DNA of 50,951 bases. Origin: Flavobacteriales bacterium. GTDB lineage: Bacteria > Bacteroidota > Bacteroidia > Flavobacteriales_D > Crocinitomicaceae. Below the pieces are notes generated by a model, which was given only the letters and a program-made list of their open reading frames with translations, was not told the origin of the DNA and searched no databases. Made by a program: the position numbers and the translations under genes. This document shows, in pieces, positions 1 through 7,187 of the stretch. Every line of letters begins with the position of its first letter. Position 1 is the stretch's first letter. The stretch covers positions 1-50,951 of the forward strand of contig CANHSL010000007.1 in NCBI GenBank assembly GCA_947463385.1, in the 5' to 3' direction.

Positions 1-278
1 ACCACCACTTTTCCGCAGACGTCATGTGGTATTCCGTATTCTTTGGCGAAGGCAACTAATTCCCTGCGTCCTTGAATGCAGTTTCGAGCCTTTAGAGAAC
101 CTGGCTTGTAATACAGTCCGGAGTGAATTACCCCGGAATTATGACCGGTTTGATGATCTGAAAGTAAATTCTCCTTTTCAAAAAGAACTAACTTTAAGGA
201 CGGATTTCTTTTCTGCAGCTTATAAAAGGTTGCTGCTCCAACAATCCCTCCACCTACAATTGCGATGTCAAAACTCAT
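1..278 (-). CDS. lhgO: L-2-hydroxyglutarate oxidase (LhgO-like), N-terminal part, cut by window edge
   Basis: Reading the minus strand from an ATG at 278 gives 92 codons that stay open to the window edge. The N-terminus has an FAD-binding Rossmann start ([16 protein letters not shown], residues about 7-22) and an acidic residue ending the second strand (LVLFEKE). It continues with [19 protein letters not shown] and ends near PHDVCGKVV, which is the pattern I know from LhgO/YgaF flavoproteins. These oxidise L-2-hydroxyglutarate to 2-oxoglutarate. Most of the protein lies outside the window. The gene diverges from the M3 peptidase, and its promoter box sits 4 bases before the ATG. A glycerol-3-phosphate-dehydrogenase-like relative of the DAO family is the main alternative. 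Confidence 0.85.
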   Translation of the reverse strand, partial: MSFDIAIVGGGIVGAATFYKLQKRNPSLKLVLFEKENLLSDHQTGHNSGVIHSGLYYKPGSLKARNCIQGRRELVAFAKEYGIPHDVCGKVV

Positions 279-282
279 GCGA

Positions 283-312
283 CAAAGGTAGTTAGAAAAT
301 AAGTTGGTTCAA
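283..312 (-). promoter_or_regulatory. Bacteroidota-type promoter of lhgO
   Basis: On the minus strand a TTG (310-312) is followed after 19 bases by TACCTTTG (283-290), matching the Bacteroidota -33/-7 pattern (TTG, 17-23 bases, TAnnTTTG). Only 4 bases separate the box from the ATG at 278, so the transcript should have almost no leader. Confidence 0.65.
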
Positions 313-347
313 CCGATTAGAAATTTACCGCACCATGTGAGATTTAT

Positions 348-355
348 TACTTTTG
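348..355 (+). promoter_or_regulatory. -7 promoter box (TACTTTTG) of the M3 peptidase gene
   Basis: TACTTTTG matches TAnnTTTG exactly and ends 4 bases before the ATG at 360. I saw no clear -33 TTG at normal spacing. The placement predicts a leaderless or nearly leaderless mRNA. Confidence 0.5.
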
Positions 356-359
356 CATT

Positions 360-2072
360 ATGAAAAGACCCACCATACAACGAAGCTACATCGCTAAGGA
401 CATCGTGTTAAAAACGTTTGAAGACGTAGAAGGCTATTTTAAGGAACTCTTATCGCGTGAACTAAACGAGCTGGGTAGCTACAAAAAATGGTTGGCTGAT
501 GTTAGTGAATTAGAGGCCTTCTTGGAGGAAGATGGTGCGTGGCGATACATCAAAATGTCCATCGATACCACCAACCCGGCACTTACGGAATCGTACACCT
601 ATTTCGTAACAGAGATTCAACCGAAGCTTGCTCCACTGTCCAATGATTTGAATAAAAAAATGATGGAAAGTGATTTTCACAAGGAATTAAGTGAAGATCC
701 TGCCTATGCCATTTATTTTCGTTCGGTTGGCGTACAACTCGATTTATTTAGGGAAGAAAACATTGCAATAGAAGCCTATTTGAGCGAAAAGTCCCAAGAA
801 TATGGAAGCATAAGTGCTGCACAAACCATTGAACACGAAGGCAAGAACTTAACCATGCAGCAAGCATCCGTTCATTTGAAAAATCAAGATGAAGCCTTGA
901 GGTCACAGGTTTATCATAAAATTGCTTCACGTAGACGACAAGACATTGATACCTTGAATGCGTTGTATACTGATTTAATTCAAAAACGGCATGAATTAGC
1001 TGGGAATGCAGGCTTTGACAACTACCGCGACTATATGTTTCAAAGCATGGGACGATTTGACTACACCAAAGAGGCCTGTTTTGATTTTCACGAAGCGGTG
1101 GCACAGAAGGTGGTTCCATTGGTTAAAGAAATCCAACAGAAGAAACTCCAGAAGCTTGGTAAATCGAGCTTTAAGCCTTGGGATTTAGATGTGGATCCGG
1201 ATGGAAAAGAACCCTTAAAGCCGTTTAATAGTGGCAATGAAATGCTTGAAAAAACGATTGAGATTTTCAATCAAATGGACGCATACTTTGGCGACTGCTT
1301 GCATACGATGAAGGAAATGGGGCATTTAGATTTAGAATCAAAAGAAGGCAAAGCACCCGGTGGATACAACTATCCGTTATATGAGATCGGTGTACCTTTT
1401 ATTTTCATGAATTCTGTGGGTTTACATCGAGACTTGGTGACCATGGTGCATGAAGGCGGGCATGCCATTCACAGTTTTTTGAACCGTGAATTAACCTTAA
1501 CCGCATTCAAGAACATCCCTTCGGAGGCTGCAGAATTAGCCTCGATGTCGATGGAGTTACTGAGCATGAAGTATTGGGACGCCTTTTATCCGAATGCTGA
1601 AGATCTCTACAGAGCACGTGAAGAACACCTGGAGGATATTCTAAAGGTATTGCCATGGATTGCCCAAATTGATGCCTTTCAGCATTGGGTATATACCAAT
1701 CCAACGCACAGCATAGAAGAACGCAGCGCGCAATGGCTAGCGCTAAGTAAGCGCTTTGGCACTGGATTAACGGATTGGACCGGTTTTGAAGATTTACAGG
1801 CCCATTCTTGGCAGCGACAATTGCATTTGTATGAGGTACCGTTTTATTACATTGAATATGGAATTGCTCAACTGGGTGCCATTGGCGTATGGAAAAACAG
1901 CTTAGAAAGCGAAACCAAGGCTATTGAACAATACAAAGCGGGCTTATCCTTGGGCTATACGCAGAGTTTGCCGAAAATCTATGAAGCCGCGGGCGTTACC
2001 TTTGATTTGAGTCCCAAGCGCATTGGTGAGTTAATGGATTTTGTAGATTCTTACGTAAAGGACTTGGCATAA
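360..2072 (+). CDS. M3 family oligoendopeptidase (PepF-like)
   Basis: This 570-residue protein is a zinc metallopeptidase that cleaves oligopeptides, presumably in the cytoplasm because no signal peptide is visible. The catalytic motif HEGGH lies at residues 364-368, and Glu392 in SEAAELAS is the expected third zinc ligand about 25 residues on, followed by ASMSMELL typical of oligoendopeptidase F. The length fits the family (about 560-600). It is transcribed alone, diverging from lhgO, and is followed by the tRNA-Met locus. The family assignment is firm, but substrate specificity cannot be read from the sequence. Confidence 0.95.
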   Translation: MKRPTIQRSYIAKDIVLKTFEDVEGYFKELLSRELNELGSYKKWLADVSELEAFLEEDGAWRYIKMSIDTTNPALTESYTYFVTEIQPKLAPLSNDLNKKMMESDFHKELSEDPAYAIYFRSVGVQLDLFREENIAIEAYLSEKSQEYGSISAAQTIEHEGKNLTMQQASVHLKNQDEALRSQVYHKIASRRRQDIDTLNALYTDLIQKRHELAGNAGFDNYRDYMFQSMGRFDYTKEACFDFHEAVAQKVVPLVKEIQQKKLQKLGKSSFKPWDLDVDPDGKEPLKPFNSGNEMLEKTIEIFNQMDAYFGDCLHTMKEMGHLDLESKEGKAPGGYNYPLYEIGVPFIFMNSVGLHRDLVTMVHEGGHAIHSFLNRELTLTAFKNIPSEAAELASMSMELLSMKYWDAFYPNAEDLYRAREEHLEDILKVLPWIAQIDAFQHWVYTNPTHSIEERSAQWLALSKRFGTGLTDWTGFEDLQAHSWQRQLHLYEVPFYYIEYGIAQLGAIGVWKNSLESETKAIEQYKAGLSLGYTQSLPKIYEAAGVTFDLSPKRIGELMDFVDSYVKDLA

Positions 2073-2085
2073 GAAGAAAAATCTT

Positions 2086-2093
2086 TATATTTG
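2086..2093 (+). promoter_or_regulatory. -7 promoter box (TATATTTG) of the tRNA locus
   Basis: TATATTTG matches TAnnTTTG and lies 13 bases upstream of the broken tRNA 5' copy at 2107, a normal distance for a tRNA promoter. It was probably the promoter of the tRNA before the rearrangement. A weaker box (TTAATTTG, 2213-2220) lies 7 bases before the intact tRNA. Confidence 0.5.
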
Positions 2094-2104
2094 CCCTCTC
2101 AAAA

Positions 2105-2120
2105 ATGGCGAGATAGCTCA
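2105..2120 (+). pseudogene. Partial duplicate of the tRNA-Met 5' end
   Basis: The 16 bases ATGGCGAGATAGCTCA repeat exactly the sequence at 2226-2241, which covers two flanking bases and positions 1-14 of the intact tRNA. A 9-base match to the next tRNA segment (AGTTGGTTA) reappears at 2207-2215, beyond the hairpin repeats. Together these pieces look like the 5' quarter of a tRNA gene split in its D-arm by an insert of about 86 bases. Confidence 0.7.
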
Positions 2121-2201
2121 CCCACCTACGCAAAGCTACGGTGGAAAAACCCACCTACGCCAGCTACAGTGGGAAAACCCACCTACGCATAGCTACGGTG
2201 G
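2121..2201 (+). repeat. Array of three 24-base imperfect palindromes (hairpin repeats)
   Basis: Three units lie at 2121-2144, 2150-2173 and 2178-2201, separated by AAAAA and AAAA. Each starts CCCACCTACGC and ends AGCTAC-GGTGG or AGCTACA-GTGGG. Units 1 and 3 can pair CCACC with GGTGG, while unit 2 shifts to CCCAC with GTGGG, so pairing is kept while sequence changes. An inner GC/GC pair can close a short loop. The units sit inside the duplicated tRNA 5' end. I saw no other copy in this window, and the 4-5 base spacers exclude a CRISPR array. Confidence 0.75.
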
Positions 2202-2227
2202 ATTTGAGTTGGTTAATTTGATATAAT

Positions 2228-2301
2228 GGCGAGATAGCTCAGTTGGTTAGAGCGTAGGATTCATAACCCTAAGGTCCCGAGTTCAACTCTCGGTCTCGCT
2301 A
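2228..2301 (+). tRNA. tRNA-Met (anticodon CAT)
   Basis: The 74-base cloverleaf has acceptor arm GGCGAGA pairing with TCTCGCT (one G-T), D-arm GCTC/GAGC, an anticodon loop TTCATAA with CAT, and T-arm CCGAG/CTCGG with loop TTCAACT. No CCA is encoded after discriminator A2301. The anticodon stem TAGGA/CCCTA has an A-C mismatch next to the loop. It resembles elongator tRNA-Met. An Ile tRNA with lysidine-modified CAT cannot be fully excluded by eye. Confidence 0.92.
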
Positions 2302-2305
2302 CAAG

Positions 2306-2335
2306 AGCCCTGACGGTTTCGTCAGGGCTTTTTTT
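2306..2335 (+). terminator. Rho-independent terminator after tRNA-Met
   Basis: AGCCCTGACG (2306-2315) and CGTCAGGGCT (2320-2329) form a perfect 10-bp stem around a four-base loop, followed by seven T. It begins 4 bases after the tRNA. Confidence 0.92.
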
Positions 2336-2337
2336 AT

Positions 2338-2345
2338 TATTTTTA
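2338..2345 (+). promoter_or_regulatory. Near-consensus -7 box (TATTTTTA)
   Basis: TATTTTTA differs from TAnnTTTG only at the last base and ends 4 bases before the ATG at 2350, the same spacing as the exact boxes of lhgO and the M3 gene. It also overlaps the AT-rich end of the terminator, so confidence is low. Confidence 0.3.
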
Positions 2346-2349
2346 TCCA

Positions 2350-2835
2350 ATGAAATATTTCCCATTCCTACTCGCCCTTGCGTTTTTAGTATACAGTTGC
2401 AATTCAGAAGACAACACTAAAATCCCCACTCCACCCGCACCCCCTGAGGCAAAAAAACCAATCGAGGTAAAGAATAAAATCAATAAACCGGATGAGAAAC
2501 CTAACACCGTTAGAGGTAAATTTTATATTACGCATGAAACTGATTCAGAAAGTGAAATGCCACAATCTGTAATTTATGTGATTTGTCGAGCAGAAACCAC
2601 CTTAGTTGCAAAAGTTATGGGCGATGCAGCGCTCGTTGAAAAAAGTCAATTTTCCGACATGGACATTCCATCTAACGCAATCACTGCATGTGCAAGCTGG
2701 TATGCCGGGGCCGGTGATTACTTTTATTTGATTCCTGACAAACGGAATATGATTAAGGTTTTTCAAGGCTGGCAAGACGAGGGACAAGAAACGCCAGGAT
2801 ATCATTGGAAGAAAGCAAAAGAAATACATTTTTGA
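2350..2835 (+). CDS. Small lipoprotein of unknown function
   Basis: The 161-residue product begins with a lipoprotein signal ending LVYSC, with Cys17 as the likely lipidated residue. A proline- and lysine-rich linker (about residues 23-53) leads into a globular C-terminal part with no motif I recognise (Cys84, Cys114; WYAGAGDYFYLIP near residue 116). It is probably anchored in a membrane facing the periplasm or the surface. It sits alone between the tRNA terminator and the next promoter. No function can be assigned. Confidence 0.75.
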   Translation: MKYFPFLLALAFLVYSCNSEDNTKIPTPPAPPEAKKPIEVKNKINKPDEKPNTVRGKFYITHETDSESEMPQSVIYVICRAETTLVAKVMGDAALVEKSQFSDMDIPSNAITACASWYAGAGDYFYLIPDKRNMIKVFQGWQDEGQETPGYHWKKAKEIHF

Positions 2836-2924
2836 AAAAGATGTTGTATTAGCCAAGTTACGTTTATCGCAAGTTGTTTTTCCCTAGTTGGTAATTCCGC
2901 AAATCGACCAATTTAATAAATCAC

Positions 2925-2932
2925 TAATTTTG
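2925..2932 (+). promoter_or_regulatory. -7 promoter box (TAATTTTG) of the 2954 gene
   Basis: TAATTTTG matches TAnnTTTG exactly, 21 bases before the ATG at 2954. No well-spaced -33 TTG was seen. It probably serves both 2954 and 3776, which are 3 bases apart. Confidence 0.5.
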
Positions 2933-2953
2933 TAATCATCAAATTTAAATTAC

Positions 2954-3772
2954 ATGAAAACTCTTTTATCGCTCGTATTAAGCTTAACATTAACAAGCTT
3001 TTTCTTTTCACAGGATCTTATTGTCCTTAAAAACGGTACTCAAATAAACGGTAGTATTTTGGAGGTTACTCCATCCCTTGTGAAATTTAAAAAGACAAGT
3101 GACGGCCCTATTTATTCAATGAATCTGACTGATTTAAGTTCAATCACTTATAAAAATGGCACGGTCGAGAATTTTGGTCCCGCACCGATAGTTTCTAATT
3201 CAAATAAACCCAATACACCTGCAAAGCCTGACCCGAAAGAAGATGAAATGCTAATACCTACAAAACGATATGGCGGTCCACGGGTAGGATTAACTTATAT
3301 CAGTGCAGGAACCACGCGTACACGGATTGCTGAAGCGTTTGATCGAGCGGATATTACTCCGTTTGTTTCTCAGTTTGGGTGGCAATTTGAAACCCGTATT
3401 TTCACACTCGAAAGCGGTGGCGCTGGATTGGTTGAATTCATACCAATGATCGGAGGTCTTGAGCAAGGTCTGTTTTTACCTAGCGCTTCGGGAATCCTTG
3501 GTTTTCGTGCGGCGAATGGGATTGAATTTGGTGTTGGTCCGAGTGCATCGCTGGCAGGTTTTGGACTTGTAATGGCGGCTGGAGCATCGTTCAAAGTCGG
3601 TAAAATCACTTTTCCTTTCAATATTGCGTTTAGTCCAAACATTAAGAAAATCCTCCCAGATGAGCAGGTGTATAACCCAAGCACAGGGACTTACGATATC
3701 GTTCCTGGTGAAACCACTAAATCTGGATTTAGATTAAGTTTACTTGTTGGATTTAATTCAAGAAAGGGTTAA
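2954..3772 (+). CDS. Secreted protein with N-terminal KNGT-type beta domain, function unknown
   Basis: The 272-residue product has a cleavable signal peptide (residues 1 to about 19, ending FFFSQ). Residues about 20-75 contain LIVLKNGTQINGSILEV and ITYKNGTVENFG, a small domain pattern common in exported Bacteroidota proteins that I cannot tie to a function. A proline-rich linker follows. The rest (about 100-272) alternates glycine-rich hydrophobic stretches ending SGFRLSLLVGF, which suggests a small outer-membrane beta-barrel. The next gene begins 3 bases later and repeats the same N-terminal domain, so the two probably act together. Confidence 0.75.
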   Translation: MKTLLSLVLSLTLTSFFFSQDLIVLKNGTQINGSILEVTPSLVKFKKTSDGPIYSMNLTDLSSITYKNGTVENFGPAPIVSNSNKPNTPAKPDPKEDEMLIPTKRYGGPRVGLTYISAGTTRTRIAEAFDRADITPFVSQFGWQFETRIFTLESGGAGLVEFIPMIGGLEQGLFLPSASGILGFRAANGIEFGVGPSASLAGFGLVMAAGASFKVGKITFPFNIAFSPNIKKILPDEQVYNPSTGTYDIVPGETTKSGFRLSLLVGFNSRKG

Positions 3773-3775
3773 ATT

Positions 3776-4567
3776 ATGATGCGTTGTTTACTTTTCATTA
3801 TTTCACTGAGTTTCTGTTCAACTGAATTTGCTCAAATAACGCAGCATGATTCATTGGTTATTCCGACTAATTTGAATCAAGATACATTGGTTTCTAATTC
3901 CGGTGAAATAATCATAGGGAACATAGTAGAACAAGCCGATGGATATGTTTCATATCGAGTACCACTAAGTGAGGAAATAAACCTTGTTGCGGTAGACCAA
4001 TTGCTGCTTATTAAAAAAGCCAATAAACCCGCTGAAGTGTTGTACAAGAATGACACCCTAATCACTAATATTGGAATATTTATTTCGTGTAGAGTTCTTC
4101 AGGTTTCTGCTGATTCCGTTCGTCTTTTTCAGTATAATGGATTCATTGAATCTCCAAAGCAAATTGATCAAAACTCTTTACTTCTAATTAAATATGGAAA
4201 TGGGACTATAGAGGATTTCAGTACCCTTTCTTCATTGAAACCAATTTCAAAAGAGGAACTAATGGAACTTGGTGAATTGGATGCAAAGGCTTATTTCAAA
4301 ACAAATCCCGTTGTTATCGCAAGTGAAGTTCTTCTTGGTTTTACCACAATTTTCTTACTCCCCATTCCTACAGCAATTATCATTGCAAGCGTAAAACCAA
4401 GCAATCTAAAGAACCCTAAAAATCCCAACGTAACGCTCATCGATAGCGAAGCTGAATACAAATTAGCTTACACTAAACAAGCAAAAAAAATCAAAAAAAG
4501 GGATGCTTCTATTTCTTATTTCTTAGGACTTCTTGCTTCTGTTGGGGCTCTATTCCTGATGAATTAA
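3776..4567 (+). CDS. Exported or membrane protein with two copies of the KNGT-type domain
   Basis: The 263-residue protein has a signal peptide ending near FAQ (residue 20). Two related segments follow: one starts DTLVSNSGEIIIGNIV (about residue 35), the other DTLITNIGIFISCRVL (about 92) and ends LIKYGNGTIEDFS. The last resembles ITYKNGTVENFG of the upstream gene. Two hydrophobic helices lie at about 178-201 and 245-261, with a lysine-rich loop between. The first ATG (3776) and a second at 3779 are both possible starts. It is cotranscribed with the preceding gene, and the function is unknown. Confidence 0.75.
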   Translation: MMRCLLFIISLSFCSTEFAQITQHDSLVIPTNLNQDTLVSNSGEIIIGNIVEQADGYVSYRVPLSEEINLVAVDQLLLIKKANKPAEVLYKNDTLITNIGIFISCRVLQVSADSVRLFQYNGFIESPKQIDQNSLLLIKYGNGTIEDFSTLSSLKPISKEELMELGELDAKAYFKTNPVVIASEVLLGFTTIFLLPIPTAIIIASVKPSNLKNPKNPNVTLIDSEAEYKLAYTKQAKKIKKRDASISYFLGLLASVGALFLMN

Positions 4568-4618
4568 GTAATTTTAAGACCTTGTGAACTAAAGTAATAA
4601 ATCCGTGTTCAATAGGTC

Positions 4619-4999
4619 ATGACAACAGTTCAAAAAAATATCTTTGGCGAGCCTTTAATTCCATGCTGTATAAATCCAATGACAGGATTTTACAGGGATG
4701 GCTTATGCCGAACGGATGCACTCGATGAGGGACGTCATGTAGTATGCGCTCAAATGACGGAAGAATTTCTTGTCTTTTCAAAAGCAGCCGGAAATGACCT
4801 TTCAACTCCAAGACCCGAATATGATTTTCCAGGTCTGAACGCCGGTGATTTTTGGTGCCTGTGTGCACTGCGCTGGAAACAAGCATTTGATGCTGGGAAA
4901 GCGCCCAGAGTAAAACTAGAGGCCACCTCCGAAGCAGCCTTAGCCTACATAGAAATTCAAGATTTAATTGCACACGCCTACCGAACAATCGATGAATAA
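4619..4999 (+). CDS. DUF2237 family protein
   Basis: The 126-residue protein has the DUF2237 pattern: NIFGEPLIPCCINPMTGFYR at the N-terminus, CRTDALDEGRHVVCA, then FLVFSKAAGNDLSTP and GLNAGDFWCLCALRW. Conserved cysteines occur at about 15, 16, 28, 39, 81 and 83. No signal peptide is visible, so it should be cytoplasmic. The biochemical role of the family is unknown to me. Its stop codon lies inside the start of selO (overlap ATGAATAA), so the two are translationally coupled. Confidence 0.88.
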   Translation: MTTVQKNIFGEPLIPCCINPMTGFYRDGLCRTDALDEGRHVVCAQMTEEFLVFSKAAGNDLSTPRPEYDFPGLNAGDFWCLCALRWKQAFDAGKAPRVKLEATSEAALAYIEIQDLIAHAYRTIDE

Positions 5000-6440
5000 A
5001 TTGGAATACAGTTATTGTGAACTGCCCTCCGCATTTTATTCGAAGGTTAAGCCGCTGAAATTTAAAGGCGCCTCAACCTTTTTATTTAATGAAACGCTCG
5101 CAAAAAAACTCCATATTTCTGAGGATTTCATACCCAGTTTGCTCGACTCACCTTCCGAAGCTTTAACTGAAATTATCAGCCCCTTTGCTCAAGGCTATGC
5201 AGGACATCAATTCGGTCATTTCACCATGCTTGGTGATGGACGTGCGTTGGTCCTTGGCGAAGTAGTAACGAATACGCAACGCTTCGATTTACAACTCAAA
5301 GGAAGCGGTCCTACCCCCTATTCGCGTCGTGGAGATGGCCGAGCAACCTTGAAGGCGATGACTCGTGAGTATATCATAAGCGAAGCCATGGAGGCCTTGC
5401 ATATTCCGACATCAAGATCATTAGCGGTTTTGTCGACAGGCGAAAGCGTATTTCGTACGGTACCTGAACCTGGCGCTGTTCTGGCTCGGGTCATGAAAAG
5501 CCATATTAGGGTCGGAACCTTTGAATATGCACGATATTTTTTAGATGTTGAAGCGCTTCAATCCCTTTTAAGCTATGCGATTGACCGCCTCTATCCTTCA
5601 TGCAAGAACGCAAACAACCCAGCATTGGAATTCATTAAATCAGTAGCTAAAACACAATTTGAATTGGTAGCAGATTGGATGCGCGTTGGGTTTATTCATG
5701 GGGTAATGAATACAGACAATACGGCTATTAGTGGAGAATCGTTTGATTACGGTCCGTGCGCATTCATGAATCAATATGACCCCAACACGGTATTTAGTTC
5801 AATCGATACGCAGGGTCGGTATGCGTTCGCAAACCAAGGGGCCATCATTCAATGGAATTTAATACGCTTAACCGAGGCCCTTTTACCACTAATTGACCCC
5901 TCTGAAGCCCAAGCCCTAGCGATAGCAAAATCATTTATTCAAGGATTTGAACACGAATGGCATCGGATTTACCAGCACATGATGGCGCAAAAAATTGGTT
6001 TTACAGAAGCTGACCAAGAAACAGAACGCTTAGTTCATAGTTTATTGAAGCTCATGGAGGAACATGGTACAGATTACACCAATACCTTTGCAGGACTTTG
6101 TCATTCAATTCCCATCGCCCTTTCTCCTTGGGAGCATGCAGCATTTATGGAGTGGAAGAAGGAATGGAATTCCTATGCAAAAAGTAAAGAAATTACCTTG
6201 GAGGAACGGAAACAGCTAATGAGCACAAGAAATCCGGTCATTATACCACGTAACCACTTGGTAGAGTCAATACTTTCGGAGGTAGAATATTGGGGAAAGG
6301 ATACGAGCTATTCAACCAGATTTAACGAAGCACTGGCTATATGGAACAATCCATATCGCTATGACGAGTCGCTCATCCCTTGGATGACACCACCTACCGC
6401 CGAAGCGAACCAAGCGCATCAAACGTATTGCGGTACGTAA
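4992..6440 (+). CDS. selO: Protein adenylyltransferase SelO (YdiU family)
   Basis: The 482-residue pseudokinase-fold enzyme transfers AMP from ATP to Ser/Thr/Tyr of target proteins. Visible motifs are GHQFGHFTMLGDGRA (71-85), Lys103 in QLKGSGPTPYSRRGDGRAT, HGVMNTDN with Asp242/Asn243, and Asp252 in DYGP. The spacing matches the published catalytic residues of Pseudomonas SelO with a constant offset of 10. The C-terminus ends CGT, with Cys third from the end where eukaryotic SelO has selenocysteine. I start at ATG 4992 because the reading frame upstream offers only a TTG inside DUF2237. Known roles of the family relate to redox stress. Confidence 0.95.
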   Translation: MNKLEYSYCELPSAFYSKVKPLKFKGASTFLFNETLAKKLHISEDFIPSLLDSPSEALTEIISPFAQGYAGHQFGHFTMLGDGRALVLGEVVTNTQRFDLQLKGSGPTPYSRRGDGRATLKAMTREYIISEAMEALHIPTSRSLAVLSTGESVFRTVPEPGAVLARVMKSHIRVGTFEYARYFLDVEALQSLLSYAIDRLYPSCKNANNPALEFIKSVAKTQFELVADWMRVGFIHGVMNTDNTAISGESFDYGPCAFMNQYDPNTVFSSIDTQGRYAFANQGAIIQWNLIRLTEALLPLIDPSEAQALAIAKSFIQGFEHEWHRIYQHMMAQKIGFTEADQETERLVHSLLKLMEEHGTDYTNTFAGLCHSIPIALSPWEHAAFMEWKKEWNSYAKSKEITLEERKQLMSTRNPVIIPRNHLVESILSEVEYWGKDTSYSTRFNEALAIWNNPYRYDESLIPWMTPPTAEANQAHQTYCGT

Positions 6441-6468
6441 AATCTAAAAACAATTTCTCTTAAAAAAT

Positions 6469-6514
6469 GTTATTACTTTCATTTGTGATAGTAATACTAT
6501 TATTTTTGTATTAC
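6469..6514 (+). promoter_or_regulatory. Promoter with palindromic operator upstream of the tetR-efflux operon
   Basis: A -7 box TATTTTTG (6501-6508) lies 16 bases before the ATG at 6525. GTAATAC (6491-6497) and GTATTAC (6508-6514) form a perfect 7-bp inverted repeat with a 10-base spacer spanning the box. A third half-site, TATTACT (6471-6477), pairs with AGTAATA (6490-6496) across 12 bases. A dimeric repressor bound here would block RNA polymerase, fitting autoregulation by the TetR protein encoded next. Confidence 0.6.
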
Positions 6515-6524
6515 AACCGGCTTT

Positions 6525-7187
6525 ATGAACATTTCAATTCAAGTAAGTGCAACGCTATATCATAAGGACCCAACAAGTTCCGAGATTGGATTAAAAATTT
6601 TATCGGAAGGCATTCAACTAATGCAAGATTTAGGATTTGAGGCATTTACTTTTAAAAAGCTTGCTCAAAACATTCAATCTACGGAAGCTACAATTTATCG
6701 TTATTTTGAGAACAAACACTACTTCCTGTTATACCTGATTAATTGGTATTGGGGAATTATATCGTATCGCCTCTTGCTCGCAACTGCGAATGTTACCGAT
6801 GCAAGGCAACAACTCACCAATTCAATCGAAGTGCTTACCGGATTGCCCGACGCTAGTCATCCGGGTTATATGGAAGAAGAAATGCAACTTAAACAAATCG
6901 TCATTCAAGAATCAGGGAAAGCCTTGCATACTAAAATGGTAGATGATGAGAATCAAAACGGCATTTATTTGAATTATAAATCCATCGTTTCTTCCGTAGC
7001 TGAATTGGTTAAAACCATTGACCCAAGCTTTCCTTATCCGGAAATGTTGATTTCAAATCTAATTGAAAACGCCAACCATCAACGGTTTTTCAGTGTTCAT
7101 CTCCCCCGGCTGACAAATACCTCACCAGAACAAGATGCAGTGGTAGCATTTTCACACTTAATCATTCAAAAAGTACTTCAATCATGA
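6525..7187 (+). CDS. TetR/AcrR family transcriptional regulator
   Basis: The 220-residue protein has the TetR helix-turn-helix at about residues 20-65: ILSEGIQLMQDLGFEAFTFK, then LAQNIQSTEATIYRYFENK. The ligand-binding half is divergent, as usual. It heads a four-gene unit and overlaps the ABC gene by 4 bases (ATGA), so it most likely represses this efflux cassette. The inverted repeat over its own promoter supports that. The inducer is unknown. The first Met (6525) is used because promoter box and operator lie just upstream. Confidence 0.88.
   Translation: MNISIQVSATLYHKDPTSSEIGLKILSEGIQLMQDLGFEAFTFKKLAQNIQSTEATIYRYFENKHYFLLYLINWYWGIISYRLLLATANVTDARQQLTNSIEVLTGLPDASHPGYMEEEMQLKQIVIQESGKALHTKMVDDENQNGIYLNYKSIVSSVAELVKTIDPSFPYPEMLISNLIENANHQRFFSVHLPRLTNTSPEQDAVVAFSHLIIQKVLQS

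Noticed and set aside
26-295. An 89-codon plus-strand frame at the window start
   Set aside because: It is antisense to a convincing LhgO N-terminus on the minus strand and has no recognisable domain.
2121-2201. Three direct repeats as a possible mini CRISPR array
   Set aside because: Spacers are only 4-5 A residues, the units are short palindromes and no cas genes are near. They are better described as hairpin repeats.
4968-4991. A longer SelO starting at a TTG
   Set aside because: It lies inside DUF2237, and an ATG in frame at 4992 fits the known SelO N-terminus and overlaps neatly.
6420-6440. Selenocysteine at the SelO C-terminus
   Set aside because: The codon is TGC (Cys) and no UGA or SECIS-like hairpin is present.
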